Source: Trogon surrucura
Lineage: Eukaryota; Chordata; Aves; Trogoniformes; Trogonidae
Assembly: GCA_020746105.1 (NCBI GenBank)
Contig: CM036657.1
Coordinates: 5,793,294 to 5,857,293 of the forward strand
Length of the DNA: 64,000 nt
Direction: 5' to 3'
The stretch's first letter is position 1; every line of letters begins with the position of its first letter. Made by a program: the position numbers and the translations under genes. This document shows positions 50,468-60,790 of the stretch, piece after piece. The notes beneath the pieces are model-generated. The model made no database searches. It had not been told where the DNA came from and saw only the letters and a list, made by a program, of their open reading frames with translations.

Positions 50468-51820
50468 ATTCTCTCCCAAAGTTAAATCCCCTTGTTGTAC
50501 ACACCAAACATCCCCATCCTTCTGCATCACCCACCAAGTACACCCAGGTCCCTGAGCAAAAGCAACCCCACGGATGGGTTTGCCTTTGCCTGAGGCAGGG
50601 CTAGCCCACACCGTCTTCCCCAACATGTTCCTCATGCGCACAACAGGGACTTTATCTCCATCCACAGTACGTGGGAGTTTTGACTGGGCAGGCCCAGCTC
50701 GATTGGAAGATCCACTAGTGTTGACTAACCATGTGGCTTTTGCTAAATTTGTGTCCCAATGTTTGAAAGTTCCATCACTCATTGCTCTCAGTGTACTCTT
50801 TAGCAGTCCGTTGTGCCGTTCAACTTTTCCAGAGGTTGGTGCATGATATGGGATGTGGTACACCCACTCAATGCCGTGCTCTTTGGCCCAGGTGTCAATG
50901 AGGCTGTTCTGGAAATGAGTCCCATTATCCGACTCAATCCTCTCCGGAGTGCCGTGTCGCCACAGTACCTGTTTTTCAAGGCCCAAGATGGTGTTCCGAG
51001 CAGTGGCATGGGGCACAGCGTATGTCTCCAGCCATCCGGTGGTCGTCTCCACCATTGTGAGTACATGGTATTTGCCTTGACGGGTCAGTGGGAGCGTAAT
51101 ATAGTCACCCTGCCACGCCTCCCCATATCTGTATTTCATCCATCGCCCTCCATACCACAAAGGCTTTACCCCCTTGGCCTTCTTGATTGTAGCACACGTT
51201 TCACATTCATGGATAACCTGTGCGATAGCATCCATGGTCAGGTCCACCCCTCGATCACAAGCCCATCTGTATGCCACATCCCTTCCCTGATGGCCTGAGG
51301 AGTCATGGGCCCACCGAGCTATGAACAATTCACCCTTGTGCTGCCAGTCTAAGTCCACCTGAGACACCTGGATCTTAGCAGCCTGATCTACCTGCTGGTT
51401 GTTTAGGTGCTCTTCCGTGGCTCGATTCTTGGGTATGTGGGCATCTACATGACGTACTTTCACAACCAGGTTCTCCACCCGGGCAGCAATATCCCACCAC
51501 AGTTCGGCAGCCCACATAGGCCTACCCCTGCGTTGCCAGTTATTCTGCTTCCATTGCTGTAACCACCCCCACAGAGCATTTGCCACCATCCACGAGTCAG
51601 TGTAGAGATAGAGTACTGGTCGCTTTTCCCGCTCAGCAATATCTAAAGCCAGTTGAATGGTTTTTACCTCTGCAAATTGACTCGATTCACCCTCCCCTTC
51701 AGTGGCTTCAGCAACTTGCCGGGTGGGGCTCCATACAGCAGCCTTCCATCTTCGATGCTTTCCCACAATGCGACAGGACCCATCAGTGAACAGGGCGTAC
51801 CGCTTCTCATCCTCCGGTAA
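50468..51820 (-). pseudogene. pol: ERVL-A RNase H and integrase
   Basis: One minus-strand frame of 433 codons (51766-50465), the last codon or two lying in the P2 junction. RNase H occupies the first ~150 residues (EGESSQFAEVKTIQLAL with the catalytic E, YTDSWMVANALW with D, and VRHVDAH). Integrase follows: zinc ligands H-x-x-x-x-H and CETC, catalytic WQGDYITLP, IESDNGTHF and SGKVERHN, then a C-terminal domain ending DLTLGE. A TGA at about 51830 divides it from the upstream part of pol. It is the best-preserved part of ERVL-A. Confidence 0.9.
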
Positions 51821-53643
51821 TTCGTTATATCATGGGGCCTCTTCCGCATGTTTCACTTCCTCCTGCTGTGACACTTCAAAGTCCTTGCTTTCTGTGTAGT
51901 TTGTAATTGCCTCCAGAATTCCTGGTCGATTAGGGTTCCCCATTCGGGCCCACTGTGTGAGCAGTGCCATCCATTTACTCCACGTGGCATCAGTCGCATG
52001 ATGTGTAGATGAGGCCCTCCCTCTGAACATCCGGCCCAAAACTGGAAATCGGGGTACTAAAAGGAGCGGTGCCTCAGTACCAATTACTTCTGAGGCAGAT
52101 CGGACTCCTTCATATGCTGCCAGTATCTCTTTCTCAGTGAGAGTGTAGCGGGACTCAGATCCTCTGTATGCCCGACTCCAAAACCCTAAAGGTCTGCCTC
52201 GGGTCTCCCCTGGTGCCCTCTGCCAGAGACTCCAGTCAGGGCCATTCTGCCCAGCTGCAGTATAAAGCACATTTTGAACATCTTGTCCTGTCCGGACTGG
52301 CCCAAGAGATACCGCACGAACAATCTCTTGTTTAATCTGCTCAAAGGCTTGTTGCTGTTCAGGGCCCCATTTAAAATCTTTCTTCTTCTGGGTCACCTGA
52401 AAAAGAGGGCTCACAATCTGGCTGTAACTTGGGATGTGCATCCTCCAAAACCCCACTGCGCCTAAGAATGCCCGTGTCTCCTTTTTACTAGTTGGTGGAG
52501 ACATAGCTGCTATCTTGTTAATCACATCCCTGGGAATCTGTCAATGTCCATCTTGCCACTTTACTCCCAAAAACCGGATCTCCTGCGCAGGCCCTTTTAC
52601 CTTACTACGTTTTATGGCAAAACCGGCTTTCAGAAGGATTTGAATTATCTTCCTCCCTTTCTCAAAAACTTCTTCTGCTGTATTGCCCCATACAATAATG
52701 TCATCAATGTACTGCAGGTGTTCTGGAGCTTCCCCCCGGTTCCAGTGCAGCATGGATCAGTCCATGGCAAATGGTGGGGCTGTGTTTCCACCCCTGGGCA
52801 CTCAATGTCAAGTGTACTGGATGCCCCTCCAAGTAAAGGCAAACTGTGGCCTGCACTCTGCTGCCAGAGGGATAGAGAAAAACACATTAGCGATATCAAT
52901 GGTGGCGTACCATTTGGCAGCCTTCGATTCTAGCTCATATTGAAGCTCGAGCATGTCTGGCACGGCAGCACTCAATGGCGGTGTAACTTCATTCAAGCCA
53001 CAATAATCCACTGTCAGTCTCCATTCCCCGTTAGATTTTCTCACTGGCCATATGGGGCTGTTAAAGGGTGAGCGAGTTTTGCTAATAACCCCTTGGTTCT
53101 CCAGCTGACGGATCAGCTTATGGATGGGAACCAGGGAGTCTGGGTTGGTGCGGTATTGCCGTCGATGCACCGTGGAGTTAGCAATTGGTACCTGTTGTTC
53201 TTCAGCTCTCAACAAACCCACCACAGAAGGGTCCTCTGAGAGACCAGGCAAGGTGGACAACTGTTTAATTTCCTCTGCCTCCAAAGCAGCTATGCCAAAG
53301 GCCCACCGGTACCCCTTTGGATCCTTGAAGTACCCGCTCCTGAGGAAGTCTATACCAAGAATGCACGGAGCCTCTGGGCCAGTCACAACAGGGTGTTTAT
53401 GCCACTCATTTCCAGTCAGACTTACTTCAGCTTCCAATACAGTCAGTTGCTGGGACCCCCTGTCACCCCAGAAATACAGACGGATTCTACCCCTCTATAT
53501 CCTGATGGCATCAAGGTACATTGTGCACCTGTGTCTATTAGAGCCTTGTATTCCCGTGGAGCTGACGTGCCAGGCCATTGGATCCACATGGTCCAGTAGA
53601 CCCGATTGTCCCTCTCCTCCACCTGGTTGGAGGCAGGGCGCCT
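51821..53643 (-). pseudogene. pro-pol: ERVL-A protease and reverse transcriptase
   Basis: Right to left: protease with a DTGA active site (~53545-53530) and CILGIDFL block, in shifted frames; then 53437-52808 with protease end and reverse transcriptase start (VISKTRSPFNSPIWPVRKS, LTVDYCGLNEVTP, ATIDIANVFFSIPL); then 52753-52541 with YIDDIIVWG catalytic block; then 52525-51830 with thumb and connection (KKETRAFLGAVGFWRMHIPSY). Stops at about 52541, 52808 and 51830 and a 1-base shift near 52790 break it. Confidence 0.88.
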
Positions 53644-54096
53644 CTATTCTCGATCAGAGTCACTCACTTCTTGTGAGTATGACTTAGAGGCTCCTTCAAG
53701 AGCATCAGAGTCAAAATCTGTTCTCCTGTTTCGTTTGGAGGGCTTTCCACTGGAAACTGGAGCAATGCTTTTCTTATGATGATCCTTCTTCTTTGCCGCT
53801 TCCTTTCGCAACTCACGTACGCGTTCATCTAGGACTGAAGTCGGTTCTCCATCCCACTTCCTCATGTCCTCTCCATGGTCATGTAGGTAAAACCAGAGAG
53901 TATTCCGGCGTGTTTGTTTTCCATGTTCCCTCTCTTGAGTGGAGGAGTGCCTTGCCTGTGTGGGTGTAGAGCAGGACATATCCACTTTGAGCTGCTGGAA
54001 CTCCCGGGACAGTTCTTCCATGGCAGAAACACAAACCTGTAGGGATGAAGACAGACTTCCTTCATAATGCCAGAGCCGGCGAGTCAGTTCATCCAC
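53644..54096 (-). pseudogene. gag: ERVL-A Gag, C-terminal part
   Basis: 150 codons. Contains LWFYLHDHGEDMRKWDGEP and a lysine- and arginine-rich end, with no zinc knuckle. The equivalent part of ERVL-B (WFFLRDQGEGMRKWDGES) is continuous with its Gag, so a frameshift near 54100-54160 separates this from the main Gag frame. Confidence 0.85.
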
Positions 54097-54162
54097 AGTT
54101 TATCCCTCACCTTCTCTCCAGGATAACAGTGCCAACAAGTTTGTGTATGTTTGTGGTGCACT

Positions 54163-55563
54163 TCAGAGGAACTTCCGCCACATACCTTGTGTGCATCTGA
54201 CTTCATCTGGATCAGTGGGTGACTGCTTGTTAACTTGATTATTGTAAATCACCTCCAGCACAGCCAGTTCCCTCAGGTACTGGATACCTCTCTCCATTGA
54301 GGTCCATTTACCTGGGTGGCATGCAATATCTTCCTTGAGGAGGTAACTTTCCCTCATGCCTGACAGAAGGCGCTTCCAGAGGCTGAGGGTTTGTGTTTTC
54401 CTCCCAAGCACTTTGTCAATGCCCCCTTCCCTAGAGAGTGATCCTAGCTGTTTGGCTTCTTTACCCTCCAGTTCCAGGATACTGGCTCCACTATCCCAGC
54501 ATCGGAGCAGCCAGGTCATAATGTGCTCACCTGGATGGTGGCCAAAGTCCTTTCGCATGTCTCGCAGCTCACTGAGAGATAGAGACCGGGTGATTATCTC
54601 TGGCTCTACCTCCCCTTCTTGTTCTCGTGATGGCCCTGGTTCATTTTCATCCCTCACCAAGCGAACCGATTTCTTCGTGTACTTCTTCTTCTGTACTGGA
54701 GCAACCAATACTGGCACAGGCTGGTTTTCTGGTTCAGCTGCAGCGCCTGTCACAGGGGTCGGAGCAGCCGCAGCGTTCGTTGCAGAGACTGGAAAAACCA
54801 CATCATCTACTGGTTTGTCTTTAGGTCCAGAGGCCTCCTCTTTCCCTTGGGAATAATGGGTGACATTGAAAATGGCTCGGTTGGCATGGGCCAGGCCCCA
54901 GCACACAGCAGTGATTTGGGCTTCTTTGGAGTGGCCAGGCTGACAGCATACTTTCTCCAAATACTCTGCCAGTTTTCTAGGATTCTGTATATGTTCAGGG
55001 GTGAAATTCCAAAACACTGGAGATGACCATTGTCCTAGGAGCTTGCCCATATTCTCACACACACCTTGCCATTCATAGTTATCTGACTTCAGGACAGGTC
55101 TCTGGGTGATATCCTTAGAAAATTTTGGTGTGACCCCGAGCAAGATCTGGCACACATTTAGGAGACACAGGACGAAAACCAGGAGACACAGGATGAGAAC
55201 CATGCTGGATTGGGTATTCCAAGAATATTCAAAGCTTTCAAAAACTGTTGTGATCAGCTTGAAGGACAAATGGGAGAGAACATTCTCCTCTACTTCCCCC
55301 ATGAGTTTGGTGCCATTACTAATGAATTCTGAGAGGAGGCGCCCAAGGCATGGGAATGACAATAGTGCCTCATACAAATACCAGCTTATCCTCATGGCCA
55401 GTGATACAATCATATTATAAACTGTCAGCACCCCGTACAAAAGAATCATACTTTTGGCCCCTTTTCCACAGTTGATAAATAATATCGCAGCAAATATATA
55501 GGATACATAAGGATTCAGCCAATGCCACAGTGTAAATAAATAAATCAACATTATGACCACCAA
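54163..55563 (-). CDS. gag: ERVL-A Gag, main frame with N-terminal hydrophobic segments
   Basis: 466 codons from ATG at 55563, 86 bases after the primer site. The first ~145 residues include three long hydrophobic stretches (residues ~1-30, ~38-70 and ~120-143) that look like membrane segments. A proline/alanine-rich linker and a basic patch (KKKYTKKSVR) follow. The conserved ERVL capsid block is RDMRKDFGHHPGEHIMTWLL RCWDSGA-like at residues ~335-362. The C-terminus (YLRELAVLEVIYN) leads to a frameshift. The N-terminal hydrophobic region is unusual for a Gag, but ERVL-B has a similar one. Confidence 0.85.
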   Translation of the reverse strand: MVVIMLIYLFTLWHWLNPYVSYIFAAILFINCGKGAKSMILLYGVLTVYNMIVSLAMRISWYLYEALLSFPCLGRLLSEFISNGTKLMGEVEENVLSHLSFKLITTVFESFEYSWNTQSSMVLILCLLVFVLCLLNVCQILLGVTPKFSKDITQRPVLKSDNYEWQGVCENMGKLLGQWSSPVFWNFTPEHIQNPRKLAEYLEKVCCQPGHSKEAQITAVCWGLAHANRAIFNVTHYSQGKEEASGPKDKPVDDVVFPVSATNAAAAPTPVTGAAAEPENQPVPVLVAPVQKKKYTKKSVRLVRDENEPGPSREQEGEVEPEIITRSLSLSELRDMRKDFGHHPGEHIMTWLLRCWDSGASILELEGKEAKQLGSLSREGGIDKVLGRKTQTLSLWKRLLSGMRESYLLKEDIACHPGKWTSMERGIQYLRELAVLEVIYNNQVNKQSPTDPDEVRCTQGMWRKFL

Positions 55564-55648
55564 TTATGTGACTAATGTGCAAAATCAGTCTAACAAACTT
55601 ATGTTTTGAACACCCCTTTGTTAAATCTGCTGTTATCTCAAACCCCTG

Positions 55649-55666
55649 GCCCCACGTTGGGTGCCA
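55649..55666 (-). other. ERVL-A primer binding site, tRNA-Lys
   Basis: Minus-strand TGGCACCCAACGTGGGGC, one change from the Lys-1,2 site. Five bases separate it from the LTR. Confidence 0.92.
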
Positions 55667-55671
55667 AAAGA

Positions 55672-56042
55672 TGTCGTGGTTTAAGCCGAGTGACCGGCTG
55701 GGAGAGACAAAGAACCACGTGCTCACTCTCTCACTTGCTCACCCCTGCCGGGAGTGAGGGGAAGAGCCCAGAGAGAGCAGTGGACAGAGGCTCGTGGGGT
55801 TTAGATAAAAACAGTTTGTTTTAATGGTGAACATAAATGATAACGATAACAATAACAGTGAAGTAACAGTAACGTTTAACCAGATATAACGCAAGTAACA
55901 TGTAACGCGGACGTCTCAACACCCGGAACCCTGCGACGTGCCGGGACTGAGAACCGGAAAGAGAGAGACCCTCACCCCAACCAGCTCCCTATATATACCC
56001 TGAGCATGACATCAAGATGGTATCGAATATCCCTTTGGCTAG
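55672..56042 (-). mobile_element. ERVL-A 5' LTR, first part
   Basis: Minus-strand LTR from its CCACGACA end at 55672 up to the point where ERVL-B inserted. It ends with GCTAG (56038-56042), the target duplication of ERVL-B. The LTR continues at 63225. Confidence 0.92.
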
Positions 56043-56621
56043 TGTGGTGGTTTGGCCCTGGCTGGAGTCCAGGAGCTCACCAAAGCCGCTCTATCACTCC
56101 CCTTTTTAGATGGACAGGGGAGAGGTGAGATGTAACAAGAAGCCCGTGGGTAAAGATAAAAAGCAGTTTAATATAGCAATTGCCGCGCGCGGAAGCAAAG
56201 CAGAAGGGAACAAAGATTATTCTCTACTTCCCATCGGCGGGCGATGTCCGGCCGCTTTCCCAGGAAGCAGGGCTCCAAGACGCGTCACGGTTTCTCCGGA
56301 GGACAAACACAAACAGCGAGTGCCCCCCCACTTCCCTCTGCCTTCTCCCTTTATATCTGAGCTGACGTCATATGGTATGGAATACCCCTTTGGTCAATTT
56401 GGGTCAGCTGGCCCGGCTGTATCTCCTCCCAAGATGTTGATCACACCCAACCTACTACTGGGAGAACATCAAACCACAGCCTTGGTGCTGTGTGGGCACC
56501 GCTTAGCAGTAGCCAAAACACTGGGGTGCTATCAACACCCTTCTAGCTACTGCTCCAAGAAACACAGCACGGAGAGAGCTGCTGTGGGAAGATTAACTCC
56601 ACCTCAGTCTGACCCAATACA
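56043..56621 (-). mobile_element. ERVL-B 3' LTR
   Basis: 579-bp minus-strand LTR, TGTATTGGG start at 56621 to CCACCACA end at 56043. A polypurine tract (minus strand GAATAAGGGGTGGAGGT) abuts it at 56622-56638. Confidence 0.93.
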
Positions 56622-56940
56622 ACCTCCACCCCTTATTCCATACCATTTGAGTCATGCTCAGGTCTCACATGTTTAGATCATCTTAACATTTAACGTGTAT
56701 ATTTCTCCAGTCCTTCAACAGAGAGATGCTTCTCTTCCACTCTATGCTTTTCTTTCACTGCTTTAGATGTTACTTGGGCCACATCCATAGCATGCAGGGC
56801 AGGAGAAGCAGCACATCCAACTGTTGGGCACCAACACCAGTTTGGTTTGGGTCGCCAGTGCGTTCTTCTTGTTCCTTCTGAAACCTACTCTTCATCAGTC
56901 CACGTTGTCACTTCCTACAAGACACAACTCACATACCAGA
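56622..56940 (-). other. ERVL-B 3' untranslated region
   Basis: Between the pol stop and the LTR. Polypurine tract at the left end. No env or other frame, as usual for ERVL. Confidence 0.8.
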
Positions 56941-58347
56941 TTACTTTTCCCCCAAGGTTAAATCACCTTGAGGCACACATCGGGTTTCCCCATCTTCCCG
57001 CATTACCCACCAAGTACACCCAGGTCCTTGAGCAAAGACAACCCCACGAATGGGTTTGCCTTTTCCCATGGGAGGAGCAACCCACACTGCCTTCCCCAGC
57101 CACCTCCCCATGTGCACTACAGGGACCTTATCTCCTCCTACAGTATGTAGAGGTTCTGTTTGGGCAGAACCTGGACGGTTAGCAGATCCTCTAGAGTTAA
57201 CCAGCCAAGTGGCTTCTGCTAAATTTGTATCCCAGTGCTTCCATGTCCCATGACCCAATGCCCTCAGCATAGTCTTTAACAGTCCATTGTATCTTTCAAT
57301 CATTCCAGAGGCTTCTGGATGACAGGGGATGTGATACACCCACTCAATGCCGTGTTTCTCGGCCCAGGAATTGATGTGATTATTTCGGAAATGAGTCCCA
57401 TTGTCTGATTCAATTCTTTCTGGAGTACCATGGCGCCACAAAATTTGCCTTTCCAGGCCTAAGATGGTGTTTCGGGCAGTGGCATGGTTTACAGGGTATG
57501 TCTCAAGCCAACCAGTCGTTCCTTCTACCATGGTGAGTATGTAGCGCTTGTTTCGGCATGTTCGTGGCAGCGGTCCCATATAGTCAATTTGCCAGGCCTC
57601 ACCATAACGAAAACCCAGCCACCGCCCTCTGCTCCAGGGAGACTTTGCTTTTGTGGCTCGCTTGATTGAGGCACATATCTCACATTCATGAGTGACCTGT
57701 GCAATGGCCTCCATGGTCAGGTCCACCCCTCGATCACGAGCCCATCTGTATGTAGCGTCTCTCCCTAGATGTCCTGATGTTTCATGGGCCCATCGAGCTA
57801 CAAACAGCTCACCCTTACATTCCCAGTCCAGGTCCACCTGAGCTATTTCAATTTTTGCAGCCTTGTCTACCTGGTCATTATTTCAATGTTCTTCAGTGGC
57901 GCGGCTTTTGGGCATGTGAGCATCTACATGACGCACCTTCAGAGTCATGTTTTCTACTCGAGTAGCGATATCTTGCCACAATGCAGCCGCCCAGATGGGT
58001 TTACCTCTGCGCTGCCAGTTGGTCTTCTTCCACTGCTGTAACCACCCCCATAGGGCATTAGCCACCATCCAGGAATCAGTATAAAGATAGAGTACTGGCC
58101 ACTTTTCTTGTTCAGCAATCATCAGGGCTAGCTGGATGGCTTTCACTTCTGCAAATTGACTTGACTCGCCTTCTCCTTCAGTGACCTCCACAACTTGTCG
58201 TGTGGGACTCCACACAGCAGCTTTCCACCTCCGATGGTTCCCCATCACACGGCAGGATCCATCAGTAAACAAAGCATAGCATCGTTCATTCTCTGGTAGT
58301 TCATTATATGGTGGTGCCTCTTGAACACGAATCACCTTCTCAGGCAC
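56941..58347 (-). pseudogene. pol: ERVL-B RNase H and integrase
   Basis: RNase H frame (58347-57883): ALFTDGSCR with the first D, AEVKAIQLAL with E, and YTDSW with D. A TGA at about 57883 in the same frame divides it from the integrase frame (57837-56941, 298 codons): H-x4-H and CEIC zinc ligands, WQIDYMGPLP, IESDNGTHF and SGMIERYN catalytic blocks, and a C-terminal domain ending DLTLGEK. Without the single TGA the frame would be continuous. Confidence 0.9.
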
Positions 58348-59038
58348 TGGCCAAAAATCTCTGCCTTCTGGTCAGTCCATGATCTCCTCCAGGATTCCTG
58401 GGTGATTGGATTTTCCCAGTCGAGCTTGTTGTGTGATCAATGCTACCCACTTACTCCATGTAGCACTAGTTGCATGATGTGTGGAGGGGATATTCCCCCC
58501 GAACATCCAGTGCAACACAGGCAGCCGGGGTGCCAAGAGGAGGGATGCCTCTTTACCAACCACTTCTGAAGCAGCTCGAACTCCCTCGTATGCTGCCAGA
58601 ATCTCCTTCTCGGTTGGGGTATAGTTGGCTTCTGATCCTCTGTATCCCCTGCTCCAAAATCCTAAAGGTCGACCTCGGGTTTCTCCTGATGTCCTTTGCC
58701 AGAGACTCCAAGTGAGACCATACTCCCCAGCTGCAGTATAAAGTATATTTTGCACTGATGGTCCTGTCCGGATAGGCTCAAGTGCCACTGCACGAGCTAT
58801 TTCCTGTTTCACCTGCTCAAAGGCTTGTTGTTGTTCGGGGCCCCACTCAAAATCATTCTTCTTTCGAGTCACTCGGAAAAGAGGTCTCACAAGCTGACTG
58901 TAACCTGGAATGTGCATCCTCCAAAACCCCACAAGGCCTAGGAAAGCTTGCGTTTCTTTCTTGTTAGTTGGTGGGGACATGGTCGCAATCTTATCAACTA
59001 CATCCATAGGCACGTGACGGCGTCCATCCTGCCATTTT
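58348..59038 (-). pseudogene. pol: ERVL-B reverse transcriptase thumb and connection
   Basis: Same frame as RNase H, separated from it by a TGA near 58372. Includes KKETQAFLGLVGFWRMHIPGYSQ and ALEPIRTGPSVQN. The upstream part of the open frame (59039-59232) is the inserted chimeric sequence. Confidence 0.88.
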
Positions 59039-59225
59039 GCTGTCGAGCCCAGCTTCAGAGCAGGTAAGACTGCACTGGGGAAGGAATCTAAGCAAAAAAA
59101 AAGGCTGGCAAAAAGCTTTTGGGGGGCTTTTTTTAAGCCGGCTACAGCAACCACACCTGAGGCCGCACCGGCAGCTCCAGGGCGGACACCCGAGATAGCG
59201 TGGGCGGAGCCACCCTCAGCGGGGC
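59039..59225 (+). other. 187-bp unassigned segment joined to CR1
   Basis: It lies between the ERVL-B break and the CR1 5' truncation point and is not ERVL sequence. The left half has a consensus-like splice donor CAGGTAAGA at 59060-59068 and A-/T-rich runs. The right half is GC-rich. ATTTT occurs at both outer borders (59034-59038 and 59715-59719), so this segment and the CR1 went in as one unit. Source unknown. Confidence 0.6.
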
Positions 59226-59714
59226 GGTTCAAGAAAGACAGGGAACTGCTGGAGAGAGTCCAGCACAGGGCAACTAGGATGATTAAGGGAGTGGAGCATC
59301 TCCGTTATGAGAAAAGACTGAGGGAGCTGGGGCTCTTTAGTTTGGAGAAGAGGAGGCTGAGGGGTGACCTCATTAATGTTTACAAATATATCAAGGGTGA
59401 GTGTCACGAGAATGGAGCCAGGCTCTTCTCGGTGACAACCACTGATAGGACAAGGGGTAATGGGCTGAAAATGGAACATAAGAGGTTCCGCTTAAACTCG
59501 AGAAGAAACTTCTTCTCAGTGAGGGTGACGGAGCCCTGGAACAGGCTGCCCAGAGAGGCTGTGGAGTCTCCTTCTCTGGAGACATTCAATACCTGCCTGG
59601 ACACGTTCCTGTGTGGCATAGTCTAGGCATTCCTGCTCTGGCAGGGGGATTGGACTTGATGATCTTTCGAGGTCCCTTCCAATCCCTAACATTCTATGAT
59701 TCTATGATTCTATG
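59226..59714 (+). repeat. CR1 3' end, chimeric insertion in ERVL-B
   Basis: 5'-truncated CR1 of the 8574/33484 subfamily, with 115 intact C-terminal codons (59279-59626) and three ATTCTATG-type tail units at the right end. It shows CR1 activity after ERVL-B had inserted. Confidence 0.93.
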
Positions 59715-60790
59715 ATTTTATTCCTAAAAACTGAATCTCTTGTGCAGGTCCTTTGACCTTGCTTTTCTTTATAGCGAAGCCAGCCTTCAGAAGAATTTCA
59801 ATTATTCTTTTTCCCTTTTCAAACACCTCTTCCGCTTTACTCCCCCACACAATGATGTCATCAATGTATTGTAGATGTTCAGGGGCATCACCTTTTTCCA
59901 GTGCAGTTTGGATCAGTCCATGACAGATGGTGGAGCTATGCTTCCACCCCTGGGGCAGTCGATTCCAGGTGTATTGAACACCCCTCCAGGTGAAAGCAAA
60001 CTGTGGCCTCCACTCTACTGCCAAAGGAATGGAGAAGAACGCATTGGCAACGTCAATTGTAGCATACCACCTCACTGTCTTTGACTCCAGGCCATACTAG
60101 AGCTCCAACATATCTGGTGCAGCAGCACTCAACCGTGGTGTCACTTTGTTCAGACCACGATAGTCCACTGTTAGCCTCCACCCTCCATCAGACTTTTGCA
60201 CTGGCCATATGGGACTATTAAAAGGTGAGTGTGTCTTGCTGATCACTCCCTGGGCTTCCAGCTGATGAATCAACTCATGGATGGGAGCTAGGGAGTCTCG
60301 ATTTGTGCAATACTGCCGCCGGTGTACTGTCCTGGTAGCAACTGGCACCTGCTGTTCTTCAACTTGCAGCAGTCCTACAATGAAGGGATCTTCTGAGAGG
60401 CCAGGCAGGGTAGACAGTTGTTTGATTTTCTCTGTAGTCACGGTAGCCACACCAAAAGCCCACCGGTAGCCCTTTGGGTCCTTGAAATACCCTCTCCTGA
60501 GGTAGTCTATGCCAAGAATACAAGGGGCCTCTGGGCCAGTCACAACAGGGTGCTTTTCCCACTTGTCCCCTGTTAAACTCACATCAGCCTCCAGTACAGA
60601 TAATTCTTGGCATCCTCCTGAAATCCAAACAGGTTCTGAGCCTTTATATTTTGATGGTACTAATGTACACTGCGCACTGGTGTCCACCAACGCCTTATAC
60701 TTCTGTGGGTCCGATGTGCCAGGCCATCGAATCCACACAGTCCAGTATACTCGGTCATCCCTGTCCTCCTCCTGGCCGAAGGCAGGGACC
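59715..60790 (-). pseudogene. pro-pol: ERVL-B protease and reverse transcriptase palm
   Basis: 60738-60097: protease with ALVDTSAQCTLV (DTSA instead of DTGA), CILGIDYL block, then reverse transcriptase start (SPFNSPIWPVQKSDG, LTVDYRGLN). A TAG near 60097 follows. 60075-59715: ATIDVANAFFSIPL, LPQGWKHSS and the catalytic YIDDIIVWG, up to the CR1 insertion. Confidence 0.9.

Noticed and set aside
56110-56676. 188-codon frame, repeated at 62709-63194
   Set aside because: It is antisense to the ERVL-B LTR in both places, with no domain; an LTR shadow.
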